Below are positions 1 through 8,405 of a DNA stretch of 64,000 nt, in pieces. Made by a program: the position numbers and the translations under genes. The stretch spans positions 1-64,000 of the forward strand of contig JALJPB010000015.1 in NCBI GenBank assembly GCA_022969175.1, given 5' to 3'. Under the pieces are notes generated by a model. The model had not been told where the DNA came from and did no database searches. It saw only the letters and a list, made by a program, of their open reading frames with translations. Position 1 is the stretch's first letter, and every line of letters begins with the position of its first letter. The stretch comes from Colwellia sp. (GTDB lineage: Bacteria; Pseudomonadota; Gammaproteobacteria; Enterobacterales; Alteromonadaceae).

Positions 1-2220
1 CTGTTTATTACCGTTTGTCAGTTCGTCAGCCATAGAGCAATGTAAAAAAACCAAGTCAAGATCTGAGCTATAACTCAATTCCCTACCGCCGAGTTTTCCA
101 TATCCAATAACAGCAAAACCTTTGTTATCGTTGCTAGCCGCGGATAGTGGCACACCCAAACGTGCTGAAATTTGTTGCCAAGCAAGGTTAATAACTTCGC
201 TAATAATACCTTCAGCTAAAGCGGTTAAATGGTCGCTTACTTTCATTAGCGGTAAAACCTCGACAATATCTGCAGCAGCAATTCGCAACTGTTGTGCTTG
301 TTTAAATTGCCGTAACATCTCCATTTGCGCTTCAACATCATCTTCAGGAATACGCAACATAACTTCTCGCAGTTCTAAAGCGTAATCTGAAAGTGCAGGA
401 GGGTTATTAAGTAATTTGGGATCAATAAGTTCATCAAGTAATATTGGGTAACTAGCAATATGCTCTGCCACCCACTGACTCGCTTGGCAAAGGCGAATTA
501 AATGTTTTAAGGCTCCTTCATTTTCAAATAAAAGTTCGAGATAGGCCGTACGAGAAGTAATTTTATTAAAGACAATTAAAATACGCGTTAAAGTAACTTC
601 TTTTGCCTGCTGTTTTTGTAAGTGCCACAGTAATAATGGCATTAATTTATCGAGAACTTGTCGACCTCTATTGCCAATACTACGTTTTGTCAGTGTATCT
701 CTAAAATCATTTAACTCAGACCATATAACTTGCCCTTGCCAATGGTTTGCTACACTCTCGATCCATTCAATACATTCTTCGTCTTGCCATTGGCTGTGCC
801 ATAATGTTTGCCAATGCTCATCTTGGCCTTGATGGTTGGGACTTTCCACACCTATTAATGAAATAAACTCTTGATGTACTCCAGACATATGTCGATTAAG
901 CACTTCTAGAAAAATCGGCCATGAGCTGAAGTCCATTATATGTAATATTCTGTCTTGATCTAATATGTTGTCAGGTAAAGTTTGAGTTTGCTGATCTGCT
1001 AATGCCTGAATAATATTTTCCACTCTGCGTAAAAAACAATAGGCGTCTGTTAAAATAACCTCACTGCTTTTAGATAACTCCCCTTCGACGACAAGTACAG
1101 GTAAAACAGTGAGCAAGTTACGCTGCTGCAGTGACTTTAACCGCCCACCACGAATAAGTTGAAATACTTGAACAATAAACTCTACTTCACGAATGCCACC
1201 AGCACCTAGCTTAATATTATTCGTTAAATGTTTACGTCGAACCTCTTGAGCTATCATCATTTTCATACGACGCAATGAGTCGATAACACTAAAATCAATG
1301 TATCTTCGGTAAACAAAAGGTTTTAGCATTTCAGTCAGTTCTTGATGATAAATACTACTTCCCAATAACCGTGCTTTAAGCATGGCATAACGTTCCCAGT
1401 CGCGACCTTGCTCTTGATAGTAATTTTCCATCGCATTAAAGCTCATAACAATAGGACCACTTTCACCAAATGGTCGCAAGCGCATATCAACTCGATAAAC
1501 AAAACCGTCGGCAGTTTTTTGATGCAATGCGGTGATTAACTTTTGCCCTAAACGAGTAAAAAATTGCTGGTTATCTAAACTTCGACGAGCTCCGACGGTT
1601 TCTCCTCGCTGGGGGTATGTGAAAATCAAATCAATGTCGGATGAAAAATTGAGCTCTTTTCCACCCAGTTTACCCATACCATAAACAAGCAATGGCAAAC
1701 CAGTTTTACTTTCTTGATTACTTGAACTAGAAATTGAGTCAGAAATTAACTCACTACTTTGTGGAATTCCCCATAACTTCTGACAATATTGAGTTAGCCA
1801 ATCAAGTGCAGCAAGAATTAAAGCATCGGCCAAGGAAGACAGTCGTGCTAACGATTTTTCTAGTTCAATGTTTAAGACTAAATCAGCAACAGCAATACGG
1901 ACCATTTCTTGTAACCGAAAGCGGCGTAATATTTGATGTAATTGCCCTTCTTCGGTGCATTCAATTAACCGATTAGCTAATTGCGTTGAATAATCAGGAC
2001 AATGTTGACTATAAACCTCTTCAGACTTAAACAATTCAACGACTAAATCAGGCGCTTGCATCGCACTATCAAAAATAAAGTCACTTAAAGCAAGTGCTTG
2101 CTTAAAATCGATTAATTGTCGTCCCTGCAAATATTCAGAGAAACTAGGTTGGTGGTCGACAAATTTCTGCCATTGCTGCTGAAGTTGTGATTGCAAAATT
2201 GGGCTGTTGTTTTTCATCAT
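1..2220 (-). CDS. glnE: Bifunctional glutamine synthetase adenylyltransferase/deadenylase, C-terminus cut by window edge
   Basis: Cytoplasmic regulator of nitrogen assimilation that adenylylates and deadenylylates glutamine synthetase in response to PII. The reverse strand opens with ATGATG at 2220 and translates as MMKNNSPILQSQLQQQWQ. Both nucleotidyltransferase signatures are visible in the same frame: GMGKLGGKELNFSSDIDLIF from codon 181 (adenylyl-removing half) and GYGKLGGRELSYSSDLDLVF from codon 702 (adenylyl-transferase half). About 740 codons are present; the family is about 950 long, so roughly the last 200 residues lie outside the window. In enterics glnE directly follows ygiF; here ygiF is at 10721-12283 on the same strand, with unrelated genes between. 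Identification is firm. Only parts of the middle were translated by hand. Confidence 0.95.
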   Translation of the reverse strand, partial: MMKNNSPILQSQLQQQWQKFVDHQPSFSEYLQGRQLIDFKQALALSDFIFDSAMQAPDLVVELFKSEEVYSQHCPDYSTQLANRLIECTEEGQLHQILRRFRLQEMVRIAVADLVLNIELEKSLARLSSLADALILAALDWLTQYCQKLWGIPQSSELISDSISSSSNQESKTGLPLLVYGMGKLGGKELNFSSDIDLIFTYPQRGETVGARRSLDNQQFFTRLGQKLITALHQKTADGFVYRVDMRLRPFGESGPIVMSFNAMENYYQEQGRDWERYAMLKARLLGSSIYHQELTEMLKPFVYRRYIDFSVIDSLRRMKMMIAQEVRRKHLTNNIKLGAGGIREVEFIVQVFQLIRGGRLKSLQQRNLLTVLPVLVVEGELSKSSEVILTDAYCFLRRVENIIQALADQQTQTLPDNILDQDRILHIMDFSSWPIFLEVLNRHMSGVHQEFISLIGVESPNHQGQDEHWQTLWHSQWQDEECIEWIESVANHWQGQVIWSELNDFRDTLTKRSIGNRGRQVLDKLMPLLLWHLQKQQAKEVTLTRILIVFNKITSRTAYLELLFENEGALKHLIRLCQASQWVAEHIASYPILLDELIDPKLLNNPPALSDYALELREVMLRIPEDDVEAQMEMLRQFKQAQQLRIAAADIVEVLPLMKVSDHLTALAEGIISEVINLAWQQISARLGVPLSAASNDNKGFAVIGYGKLGGRELSYSSDLDLVFLHCSMADELTNGNKQ

Positions 2221-2266
2221 AAGTTTTATAACGATAGTTTGAAGCGTAAAAGGAAAATTTAACATT

Positions 2267-2281
2267 AGACATATTATGTCA
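2267..2281. promoter_or_regulatory. Candidate operator, single copy (palindrome GACATATTATGTC)
   Basis: The 13-base core GACATATTATGTC is repeated exactly at 6301-6313 and 6337-6349. This copy matches 14 of 15 positions of TGACATA-N-TATGTCA. It lies about 47 bp upstream of glnE (minus) and about 115 bp upstream of the lipoprotein gene (plus), so it could act on either. Recurrence before two parts of the Psp-like cluster suggests a shared DNA-binding protein; the regulator is not known. Confidence 0.55.
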
Positions 2282-2396
2282 ATGGTGATATTAATAAATG
2301 ATAATCATAGCATTTTACCATTTATACTAATCCTGCTAAGTTTGCACTAGTATACATGGAAGAAATACATCAACCTTACTTAGATCGAGTTTTAGT

Positions 2397-3392
2397 TTGA
2401 AATTTAATTTTAATAAACAACTCAGCCATTTTTCTGCTGCCATTGTTTTATTACTACTCAGTGCTTGTAGTGATCCACTCAAAGAGCAAATTAATAAGCA
2501 ACTGCCTATCAGTGAGCAGCGAGTTCAAGAACTAGCCAACGCCCTTGATAATAACCAAGTACGTAATGCGAACTTAATTAACCAATATGCAGAAAAAGTC
2601 ACAGTAAAAAAACCTTCTTTATCAGCTTTAGTCGCCGAGTTTAAAAAAGATGCAACGTCACAAGGTCCGATGTTTAAAGCCCTTGAAGACAGGCTAAATA
2701 CAGTTAAAAACCAGCCTAGTATGTTTGCTAACAACCAAGCAATATACGATGAGTTACTTAATATCTACCAAGCAGCAGATCCGATACTTTATTCTGATGC
2801 GTTAAGTGATCCGTTAAATGTACTCGCAGATATGTCAGATGGCGAATTACCCCGTGTTAATTCACTATCGAAATCACAAAGCCAACGTGCCAATAATGCC
2901 CAAGACTTTGGCACTGGTGAGCAACTAATTGGCAACCCTAGTTATGGTCATTGGCAAACAGGCAGCAACGGCATGTCTTTTTGGGCTTGGTACGGTATGT
3001 ATTCAATGATGGGCGATTTATTTGGTCGTCGTACCTATTATAACGATTGGGGACGTTCAAGAAATTATAGCTACTATAATGATTACGGCCGTACTCGATA
3101 TAGCTCCCCCTCACAATTAAAAAATCAAAACAAACTTGATACTCGCGCTAGTAAATCATTTGAGAACAAAGGTAAAAAATATACCAGCGCTTACAGTAAA
3201 AACCGCGCAGGTTCTTCTAGTTTGTCTTCTCAAAGTAAAACCGCTCAAACTAGTGCTAATCGTTTTCGAACAAAATCTAATAATAAAAGTACTTATGGTA
3301 GCAAATCGAGTTCATCCAAGTCTAAATCGAAAAATGCCAGCTTTAGAAATAGTAGCAGTAATACCTCTAGAGGATTTAGACGAGGTAAATAG
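2397..3392 (+). CDS. Lipoprotein with Ser/Lys/Arg-rich C-terminal tail, unknown function
   Basis: A 331-residue envelope lipoprotein: residues 1-25 form a signal ending in lipobox LLSAC, so Cys25 should be lipidated. The N-terminal half (about 30-150) is helical and charged. A short aromatic segment with WAWYGMYSMMGDLFGRR follows near 197-213, then Tyr/Arg-rich and Ser/Lys/Arg-rich low-complexity sequence to the terminal GFRRGK. The start is TTG at 2397; no in-frame ATG fits before the lipobox. The TTG overlaps the TGA of a 14-codon ORF (2356-2400), which could couple translation. The Ser/Arg tail recalls the DUF1190 lipoproteins YgiB/YjfM that accompany yjf-type clusters in E. coli, but homology is not established. 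A candidate operator at 2267-2281 links it to the PspA genes. Role unknown. Confidence 0.75.
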   Translation: MKFNFNKQLSHFSAAIVLLLLSACSDPLKEQINKQLPISEQRVQELANALDNNQVRNANLINQYAEKVTVKKPSLSALVAEFKKDATSQGPMFKALEDRLNTVKNQPSMFANNQAIYDELLNIYQAADPILYSDALSDPLNVLADMSDGELPRVNSLSKSQSQRANNAQDFGTGEQLIGNPSYGHWQTGSNGMSFWAWYGMYSMMGDLFGRRTYYNDWGRSRNYSYYNDYGRTRYSSPSQLKNQNKLDTRASKSFENKGKKYTSAYSKNRAGSSSLSSQSKTAQTSANRFRTKSNNKSTYGSKSSSSKSKSKNASFRNSSSNTSRGFRRGK

Positions 3393-3490
3393 ACTAGAAA
3401 AAAATGAGCTAAATTAACAAAAAAACAAAATTAATTTATACACTTTTACCAAATAAAAGCTGTCAAAAAAGAATACTACTAGGAAGCACC

Positions 3491-4393
3491 ATGGAAAATT
3501 TAATTGAAATCACCGGGTTAAATCTGGATCTACTGATATTTTTAGCAATAGATTTAACTATTGCTATTTTACTGCTTGGTACTATGCGATTTGTTTCAGG
3601 CATATCAGCGGGTGTTAATACCACTGAAGAGTTATCTCAAAAAGATAACTTTGCATTTGGTATCAGTCTAGCAGGTAGTATTGCTGCGTTAGGAATTGTA
3701 TTAACAGGGGCAATTACTGGAGAAACAGCAAGTAGCTTTGTTATGGAAATCATAGGCATGTTAGCTTATGGTTTATATGGCTTGATTTTAATTAAAGTCG
3801 GTCGTGTAATTCATGATAAAATTGCTTTACAAAAAATCGATAAAACCGCATTAATTAAAGAACAAAATATCACTATTGGTTTAGTTGATGCCGCGGGTGC
3901 TATAGCAACAGCAATAATTATTCGCGCCGTACTGCTTTGGGTAGATGGTTTAGATATAAATACTTTTATTGCCATCACTAGTGGTTTTGTTGTTGCCCAA
4001 GCGATGTTAGTTTTAGTGACTCGTATCAAAGAAAAACAATATGCACGTAACAATCAAGAAGACAGCTTACAAGAAGCCTTAGAAAACGGTCAATTAGCGT
4101 TAGCTATACGTTATACAGGACAAGTAATCAGTACAGCATTAGCCGTTACCGCAGCAAGTCATTTTCTGACCTATAGCCCTGAAACCTTAGTAATGAACTT
4201 ATTAGGCTGGTTAGTTTTTGGCATCATCATGACAATTTTAGTATCAATATTAACGTCAATAGCTAAGCGAATTGTTCTTATGGGTATCAATTTAGTTGAA
4301 GAAGTTGATCAACAACACAATGTTGGTGTTGCAAGTGTTGAAATGGCAATAAGTATTTCAATTGCTCTCATTCTAACGGCATTAATGGCATAA
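3491..4393 (+). CDS. DUF350 family inner-membrane protein (YjfL-like)
   Basis: A 300-residue polytopic membrane protein with about eight hydrophobic segments and no signal peptide. Two related halves are visible: DLTIAILLLGTMRFVSGISAG with the TEELSQKDNFAFGISLAG region near residues 45-65, and a second half from about residue 125 beginning NITIGLVDAAGAIATA. This duplicated architecture fits DUF350 proteins; E. coli YjfL is a single-unit member, so this is the double-unit form. The biochemical role is unknown. AGGA lies just upstream of the ATG. It sits 98 bp after the lipoprotein gene and 87 bp before the aminopropyltransferase, with a strong hairpin in the second gap. Members of this family recur beside PspA/IM30, DUF2170 and spermidine-synthase-like genes. 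Confidence 0.8.
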   Translation: MENLIEITGLNLDLLIFLAIDLTIAILLLGTMRFVSGISAGVNTTEELSQKDNFAFGISLAGSIAALGIVLTGAITGETASSFVMEIIGMLAYGLYGLILIKVGRVIHDKIALQKIDKTALIKEQNITIGLVDAAGAIATAIIIRAVLLWVDGLDINTFIAITSGFVVAQAMLVLVTRIKEKQYARNNQEDSLQEALENGQLALAIRYTGQVISTALAVTAASHFLTYSPETLVMNLLGWLVFGIIMTILVSILTSIAKRIVLMGINLVEEVDQQHNVGVASVEMAISISIALILTALMA

Positions 4394-4408
4394 AAAGCCT
4401 ACCGATTA

Positions 4409-4455
4409 AGCTATCAACATTTCATCAGGTTTTCTAAAACTGACTGTTGATAGCT
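4409..4455 (+). other. Intergenic stem-loop between the DUF350 gene and the aminopropyltransferase gene
   Basis: AGCTATCAACA (4409-4419) is the exact reverse complement of TGTTGATAGCT (4445-4455). The 25-base loop contains a further GTTTT/AAAAC pairing. There is no T-run after it, so it is not a typical terminator; an mRNA processing or stability element is possible. Confidence 0.5.
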
Positions 4456-4480
4456 AATCACTCTAAACACCTACCCTCTT

Positions 4481-6199
4481 ATGATAAAAAAACAAAAACA
4501 CTTCCTTGATGATGCTTTGCTCATCATTACCATGGCTGTACTTGCAGGCTGTGGTCTCATTTACGAATATTTATTATCTCATTACGCAGGAAGAGTGCTT
4601 GGTGTGATGGAAAGCACTATTTATGCAATGATCGGTTTAATGATCGTGGCAATGGGTTTAGGTGCCTTTGCAGCTCGAAAAATCAAATGCGCATTTAACG
4701 GCTTTGTTTATTTAGAACTTATAATCGCCCTACTCGGCTGCAGTGCTATTTTAATTATTGGCGGATTAATCGCGTTTACTCAACTATTACCCCACATAAT
4801 TAGCGATACATTTTCCCTACCCCCTGATGCTTTACCAAAAGGCGGAATTTTTAAACAGTTAAGTTTTTTAGCTTTTAACAGCCCTTATTTCTTTGGTTTG
4901 TTACTCGGTTTTTTCATTGGTATGGAAATCCCTCTCATTGCGCGGATAAGAGAAGACATCCACCAACAGCATTTAGCTAATAATTTAGGTACCATCTATG
5001 GTGCCGACTATATTGGAGCAGGTATTGGTGCAGCAATTTGGGTAATATTTTTACTCTCTATTGATATTAGTAAAGCAGGCGCTATTACAGCCGCACTAAA
5101 TCTGCTTGCTGGTAGTGTCTTTATTTGGCGATATTGGTCAAAACTAAAATGGCGAAAAACCTTTCTAAGTTTACATTTCGTACTCGCTTTATTGATTATC
5201 ATCATTTTTAATTATGGCAATAATTGGCTAAACCAAATGAGCAACCTACTATATTTAGACAAAGTTGTTTATAGCGATAAAACACGTTATCAGCAACTTA
5301 CCTTCACCGAACGTAAGATGGGCTTGGGACAAGATAGCATCATCAACTTTTACCTCAATGGTCGCTTACAGTTCTCATCAATGGATGAACAAATCTATCA
5401 TAGCTACTTAGTTTCACCGGTATTAGCTGGCTCTGCACGCCACGATAACATTCTAATCATTGGTGGCGGTGATGGCTTGGCACTTAGGGATGTTTTGCAG
5501 TGGTCTCCTAAAAGCGTTACTTTAGTTGACTTAGATGCGCAGCTGTTAGATATCTTTCGATCACCCCTTCAGCATTTACCCAAAAAACTTGGACAACAAA
5601 TTGCCCGATTAAATCAATTAAGCTTGCAAGACCCGCGCGTTAATATTATTAGTGGTGATGCCTTTGTAGAAATTGACCAACTACTCAAACAAAAACAGAT
5701 CTTTGATGCGATTATTGTTGATTTGCCAGATCCGAGCCATCCTGACTTGAATAAACTCTATTCGGTAAACTTTTACGCCAGATTAAAGCAATTATTGGCC
5801 GGAGATGGACAAATAGCGATACAGTCGACCAGCCCTTATCATGCAAAAGATTCATTTATTTCAATTGGTAAAACCGTCGAAGCCGCAAATTTCAATCATG
5901 TACAGCAATACCATGACAATGTGCCTAGTTTTGGCGAATGGGGTTGGACAATAGCAACCAAAGCCGGCATTAGCCCACTTAAAAGGCTCAATAAATTAAC
6001 TGAACTTGAGATTCCTCATGTTTGGTTAAACCTTGCCATGGTCAAAAGTGCATTCAATTTTTCAACTAATTTTTATCACAATAAAGATAAAATTGGAGTA
6101 AATTATTTGGGTAGCCATATACTTTACCAATTACACCAACAAGCTTGGCTGGATCAACAAGGAATTATTGATAATAAACAACAAAATACAACCAATTAA
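4481..6199 (+). CDS. Membrane-anchored spermidine-synthase-like aminopropyltransferase
   Basis: A 572-residue protein with two parts. Residues about 10-245 form a hydrophobic block of roughly seven transmembrane segments, beginning LLIITMAVLAGCGLIYEYLL. Residues about 270-530 form a spermidine-synthase fold with the SAM/dcSAM-binding motif IIGGGDG, followed by VTLVDLD and the catalytic-region sequence IIVDLPDPSHP. Soluble SpeE enzymes are about 290 residues; this matches the longer membrane-fused group. The family transfers an aminopropyl group to an amine, but substrate and membrane function are unknown here. Its place between the DUF350 and PspA/IM30 genes is a recurrent association, which suggests a role in envelope stress rather than bulk polyamine synthesis (inference). 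Confidence 0.85.
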   Translation: MIKKQKHFLDDALLIITMAVLAGCGLIYEYLLSHYAGRVLGVMESTIYAMIGLMIVAMGLGAFAARKIKCAFNGFVYLELIIALLGCSAILIIGGLIAFTQLLPHIISDTFSLPPDALPKGGIFKQLSFLAFNSPYFFGLLLGFFIGMEIPLIARIREDIHQQHLANNLGTIYGADYIGAGIGAAIWVIFLLSIDISKAGAITAALNLLAGSVFIWRYWSKLKWRKTFLSLHFVLALLIIIIFNYGNNWLNQMSNLLYLDKVVYSDKTRYQQLTFTERKMGLGQDSIINFYLNGRLQFSSMDEQIYHSYLVSPVLAGSARHDNILIIGGGDGLALRDVLQWSPKSVTLVDLDAQLLDIFRSPLQHLPKKLGQQIARLNQLSLQDPRVNIISGDAFVEIDQLLKQKQIFDAIIVDLPDPSHPDLNKLYSVNFYARLKQLLAGDGQIAIQSTSPYHAKDSFISIGKTVEAANFNHVQQYHDNVPSFGEWGWTIATKAGISPLKRLNKLTELEIPHVWLNLAMVKSAFNFSTNFYHNKDKIGVNYLGSHILYQLHQQAWLDQQGIIDNKQQNTTN

Positions 6200-6298
6200 T
6201 ACCGGTAACTTGTACTGATAATTAATAGTAGATGAGTTGAAATAGTTGGAAATAATTAAAATTAGTTAAAATAAGTTAAAAATAATACCACAAGACAC

Positions 6299-6350
6299 TT
6301 GACATATTATGTCACAGTGCTAAATTTAAAACCGTTGACATATTATGTCG
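6299..6350 (+). promoter_or_regulatory. Tandem palindromic operators with overlapping promoter before the DUF2170-PspA genes
   Basis: Two copies of a palindrome occur here: TGACATATTATGTCA at 6300-6314 (perfect, odd-length) and TGACATATTATGTCG at 6336-6350, with centres 36 bp apart. Each begins with TTGACA, a consensus -35 hexamer. The first could pair with TAAATT at 6321-6326 as a -10 with 16 bp spacing, so a bound protein would cover the -35. The stretch just upstream (6230-6290) is AT-rich with loose AGTTAAAAT-like repeats. The core also occurs at 2268-2280. Repressor or activator cannot be decided from sequence. Confidence 0.6.
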
Positions 6351-6421
6351 GCAGCGAAGATAAAGTTAATCAGGATAATAACCCTAACTTTATCACGCAA
6401 TTAATAAATATGAGGATTAAT

Positions 6422-6835
6422 ATGAACATTCATAAAATAGCCAATCACCTAAATACATTGGCTGATGATTCAGAAACAGGGATGACTTTCGACTGCCAAC
6501 CAATATCAGGTGAAGTTGATGTTTTACAAATCACCATATTAGGGCGAGAAGAACTGCCGCTTTTTGTTTCTGTTACCGACGATCAAATTTTGTGCATCAC
6601 CTACCTTTGGGGTGAGGATGAAGTAAAACCTGAATGTATCAGTAGTATGCAAGTCAGTATGCTTGAAATGAATATCCCAATGCCATTATCTTCATTCTCA
6701 AAAATTGGCGACAAATACGTCGTATTTGGTGCGCTATCAATTAGCTCAACCTTTGATGACATTGAACATGAGCTTACTGTACTCAATAACAACGCCTTAG
6801 AGGTTATTGATGATATGAGTGAGTATTTGCTTTAA
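6422..6835 (+). CDS. yjfI: DUF2170 family protein (YjfI-like)
   Basis: A 137-residue soluble acidic protein beginning MNIHKIANHLNTLADD. The length and its place immediately before a PspA/IM30 gene fit DUF2170 (E. coli YjfI). The reading frame extends back to a TTG at 6299, but that would translate the operator palindromes; the ATG at 6422 follows GAGGAT at 6411-6416 and gives the family's usual length. Function unknown; it is a standing partner of YjfJ-type PspA proteins. It is the first gene of the unit controlled by the tandem palindromes, 80 bp before the PspA-like gene. Confidence 0.75.
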   Translation: MNIHKIANHLNTLADDSETGMTFDCQPISGEVDVLQITILGREELPLFVSVTDDQILCITYLWGEDEVKPECISSMQVSMLEMNIPMPLSSFSKIGDKYVVFGALSISSTFDDIEHELTVLNNNALEVIDDMSEYLL

Positions 6836-6915
6836 CAAACACTTAACTATTCGATATTCATTAAAGACCGAATAGTCAAATTTTAAGAATTTTCTACCCC
6901 TTGAGGAGTATTATT

Positions 6916-7611
6916 ATGAGTATATTTAAAAAAATTATGACCGCAATTCGCGGTGGAGCATCTGAAGTTGGCGAATCAATTATTGACTCAAATGCTACTC
7001 GTATTTTTGAACAAGAAATCCGTGATGTTGAGAATCATTTAACAAAAGCTAAACGTGACCTAACAGGTGTTATGGCTGAACAGATGGCAGCTAACCGCGA
7101 AGTTGACCGACTTAAGCGTGAAATTATTGAACATGAAGGCTATGTCGCTCAGGCACTTGATAAAGGTGACGAAACTTTAGCATTAGCTGTCGCTGAAAAA
7201 ATTGCCGCTTTAGAAAGTGAGTTGGCCGCACAACAGCAAGCATTTGAAAGTTTTCAAGGTAGCGCTAATCGCTTAAAAGATTTAGTGAAAAAGAGTGAAC
7301 GCCAAGTTGCAGAGCATAAACGTCAACTTTCTATGGTTAAAACCACTGAAAGTGTTCAAAAAGCAACGTCAGCGATTACTGATAATTTTTCATCAAGCAA
7401 TTCAAAGTTGCTAAGTGCTAAAGACTCATTAGAGCGTATTAAAGCTAAGCAGCAAAAGTTTGATGATAGAATGAAAGCCGCTGAAGTACTTGAAGCTGAA
7501 AATGGCGATGGTGCACTTGAAGCACAGTTGAAAGCTGCAGGCATTGGCGCACAAAATGCTAGTGCAAATTCAGTGCTAGATCGTTTAAAAGCAAAACAAA
7601 ATAAAGCATAA
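6916..7611 (+). CDS. yjfJ: PspA/IM30 family protein (YjfJ-like)
   Basis: A 231-residue, almost entirely helical protein of the PspA/Vipp1/ESCRT-III superfamily, which binds and remodels the inner membrane under stress. The N-terminus MSIFKKIMTAIRGGASEVGE provides an amphipathic membrane-binding helix. Residues about 25-190 are long coiled coil including EQEIRDVENHLTKAKRDL. The ATG at 6916 is preceded by GAGGAG at 6903-6908; an upstream TTG at 6901 would overlap that Shine-Dalgarno and is rejected. The DUF2170 partner and later YjfK-type gene make it the YjfJ branch rather than the PspF-controlled PspA. No pspF, pspB or pspC is in the window, so control probably runs through the palindromic operator upstream. 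Confidence 0.88.
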   Translation: MSIFKKIMTAIRGGASEVGESIIDSNATRIFEQEIRDVENHLTKAKRDLTGVMAEQMAANREVDRLKREIIEHEGYVAQALDKGDETLALAVAEKIAALESELAAQQQAFESFQGSANRLKDLVKKSERQVAEHKRQLSMVKTTESVQKATSAITDNFSSSNSKLLSAKDSLERIKAKQQKFDDRMKAAEVLEAENGDGALEAQLKAAGIGAQNASANSVLDRLKAKQNKA

Positions 7612-7650
7612 AGCCTTCCCAGCCAATGCAAGTTGATGTTTTAAAGTAAT

Positions 7651-7678
7651 AACTTCAGTCTATTTATAGGCTGAAGTT
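7651..7678 (+). terminator. Hairpin after the PspA-like gene, possible attenuating terminator
   Basis: AACTTCAGTC (7651-7660) pairs with GGCTGAAGTT (7669-7678), with one G-T pair, followed by the T-rich run TATTTGTTTT. The stem is moderate, so it could reduce rather than stop transcription into the next gene. Confidence 0.5.
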
Positions 7679-7680
7679 TA

Positions 7681-7705
7681 TTTGTTTTAACACGGTTAAA
7701 ACAAA
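7681..7705. repeat. Perfect 11-bp inverted repeat with 3-base spacer
   Basis: TTTGTTTTAAC (7681-7691) and GTTAAAACAAA (7695-7705) are exact reverse complements around ACG. It lies directly before the ribosome-binding site of the YjfK-like gene. It could be a protein-binding site or a stem that modulates translation of that gene. Confidence 0.45.
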
Positions 7706-7727
7706 TAAACTTAAGGAGTAAACTCTG

Positions 7728-8366
7728 ATGAGTTTCTTAAAAAAGATGTTTGGTAAAGAAGAAAAACAACGAAGATTAACCTCTGTTCGTGATCTAAATA
7801 CCGATGATATCATTGTACTAACAGACAGTTTTGCTTTGCCTGAAGTACTGCGCCAACAACAATTTCAAGTAACAGCAGTTAACAGCTATGAATATGAAAC
7901 TGTCACTCAAACTGAGTGGACATTAAGTGGTAATGATGAAGCTGAAATCTTTTTGTCCCTTGATGTCGACGATAAAACTTATTTAAAGTTCACCTTAAAA
8001 ATAGCACAACAAGATGTTGAGTCACTTTTTGACTTAGACGAATTTTCGACATTATTTGACGAACCCGGCCAAGCCTTTTTAAACCGACTCACAGATAACG
8101 ATAAAACGACCAGCTGGACAAGTGAACAATACCAACAAAGCATATTTGCCAAAGTAGGCTATTTTCACCGTAAAGATCATCGCAGCCAAGCATTATCTCA
8201 ATACGAAGGTAAAGGCAGTGGCGAGCAGTTTGAGTTTTATCAATTACTCGATCAAGATCAAAGTAAAGGTATTGAAGTAGAGGTATGGGATGATGGCGAT
8301 ACCGATGTGTTTTTATCTATCTATCGACCAATATCAGACATTATTGATATGTATCCAGGTAGTTAA
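7728..8366 (+). CDS. YjfK-like protein (DUF2491/DUF4178 type), unknown function
   Basis: A 212-residue soluble acidic protein starting MSFLKKMFGKEEKQRR, then predominantly beta-strand sequence containing YEYETVTQTEWTLSGND near residues 63-79 and a second beta-rich part with EFYQLLDQDQSKGIEVEVWD. Its length and its position just after the PspA/IM30 gene match the YjfK position of E. coli. I cannot separate DUF2491 from DUF4178 by eye. AAGGAG lies 10 bases before the ATG. A hairpin and a perfect inverted repeat separate it from the PspA-like gene, so its expression may be tuned separately. Function unknown. Confidence 0.6.
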   Translation: MSFLKKMFGKEEKQRRLTSVRDLNTDDIIVLTDSFALPEVLRQQQFQVTAVNSYEYETVTQTEWTLSGNDEAEIFLSLDVDDKTYLKFTLKIAQQDVESLFDLDEFSTLFDEPGQAFLNRLTDNDKTTSWTSEQYQQSIFAKVGYFHRKDHRSQALSQYEGKGSGEQFEFYQLLDQDQSKGIEVEVWDDGDTDVFLSIYRPISDIIDMYPGS

Positions 8367-8405
8367 TATCAGGCTCTCTTTAATAATTAGTACAGAGGAT
8401 ATAAC

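Noticed and set aside
3136-3417. Plus-strand 93-codon ORF overlapping the lipoprotein tail
   Set aside because: Frame-shifted reading of the Ser/Lys-rich low-complexity tail; no start signal of its own.
6299-6421. In-frame TTG start for the DUF2170 gene at 6299
   Set aside because: It would translate both operator palindromes and add 41 residues absent from the family; ATG at 6422 has a ribosome-binding site.
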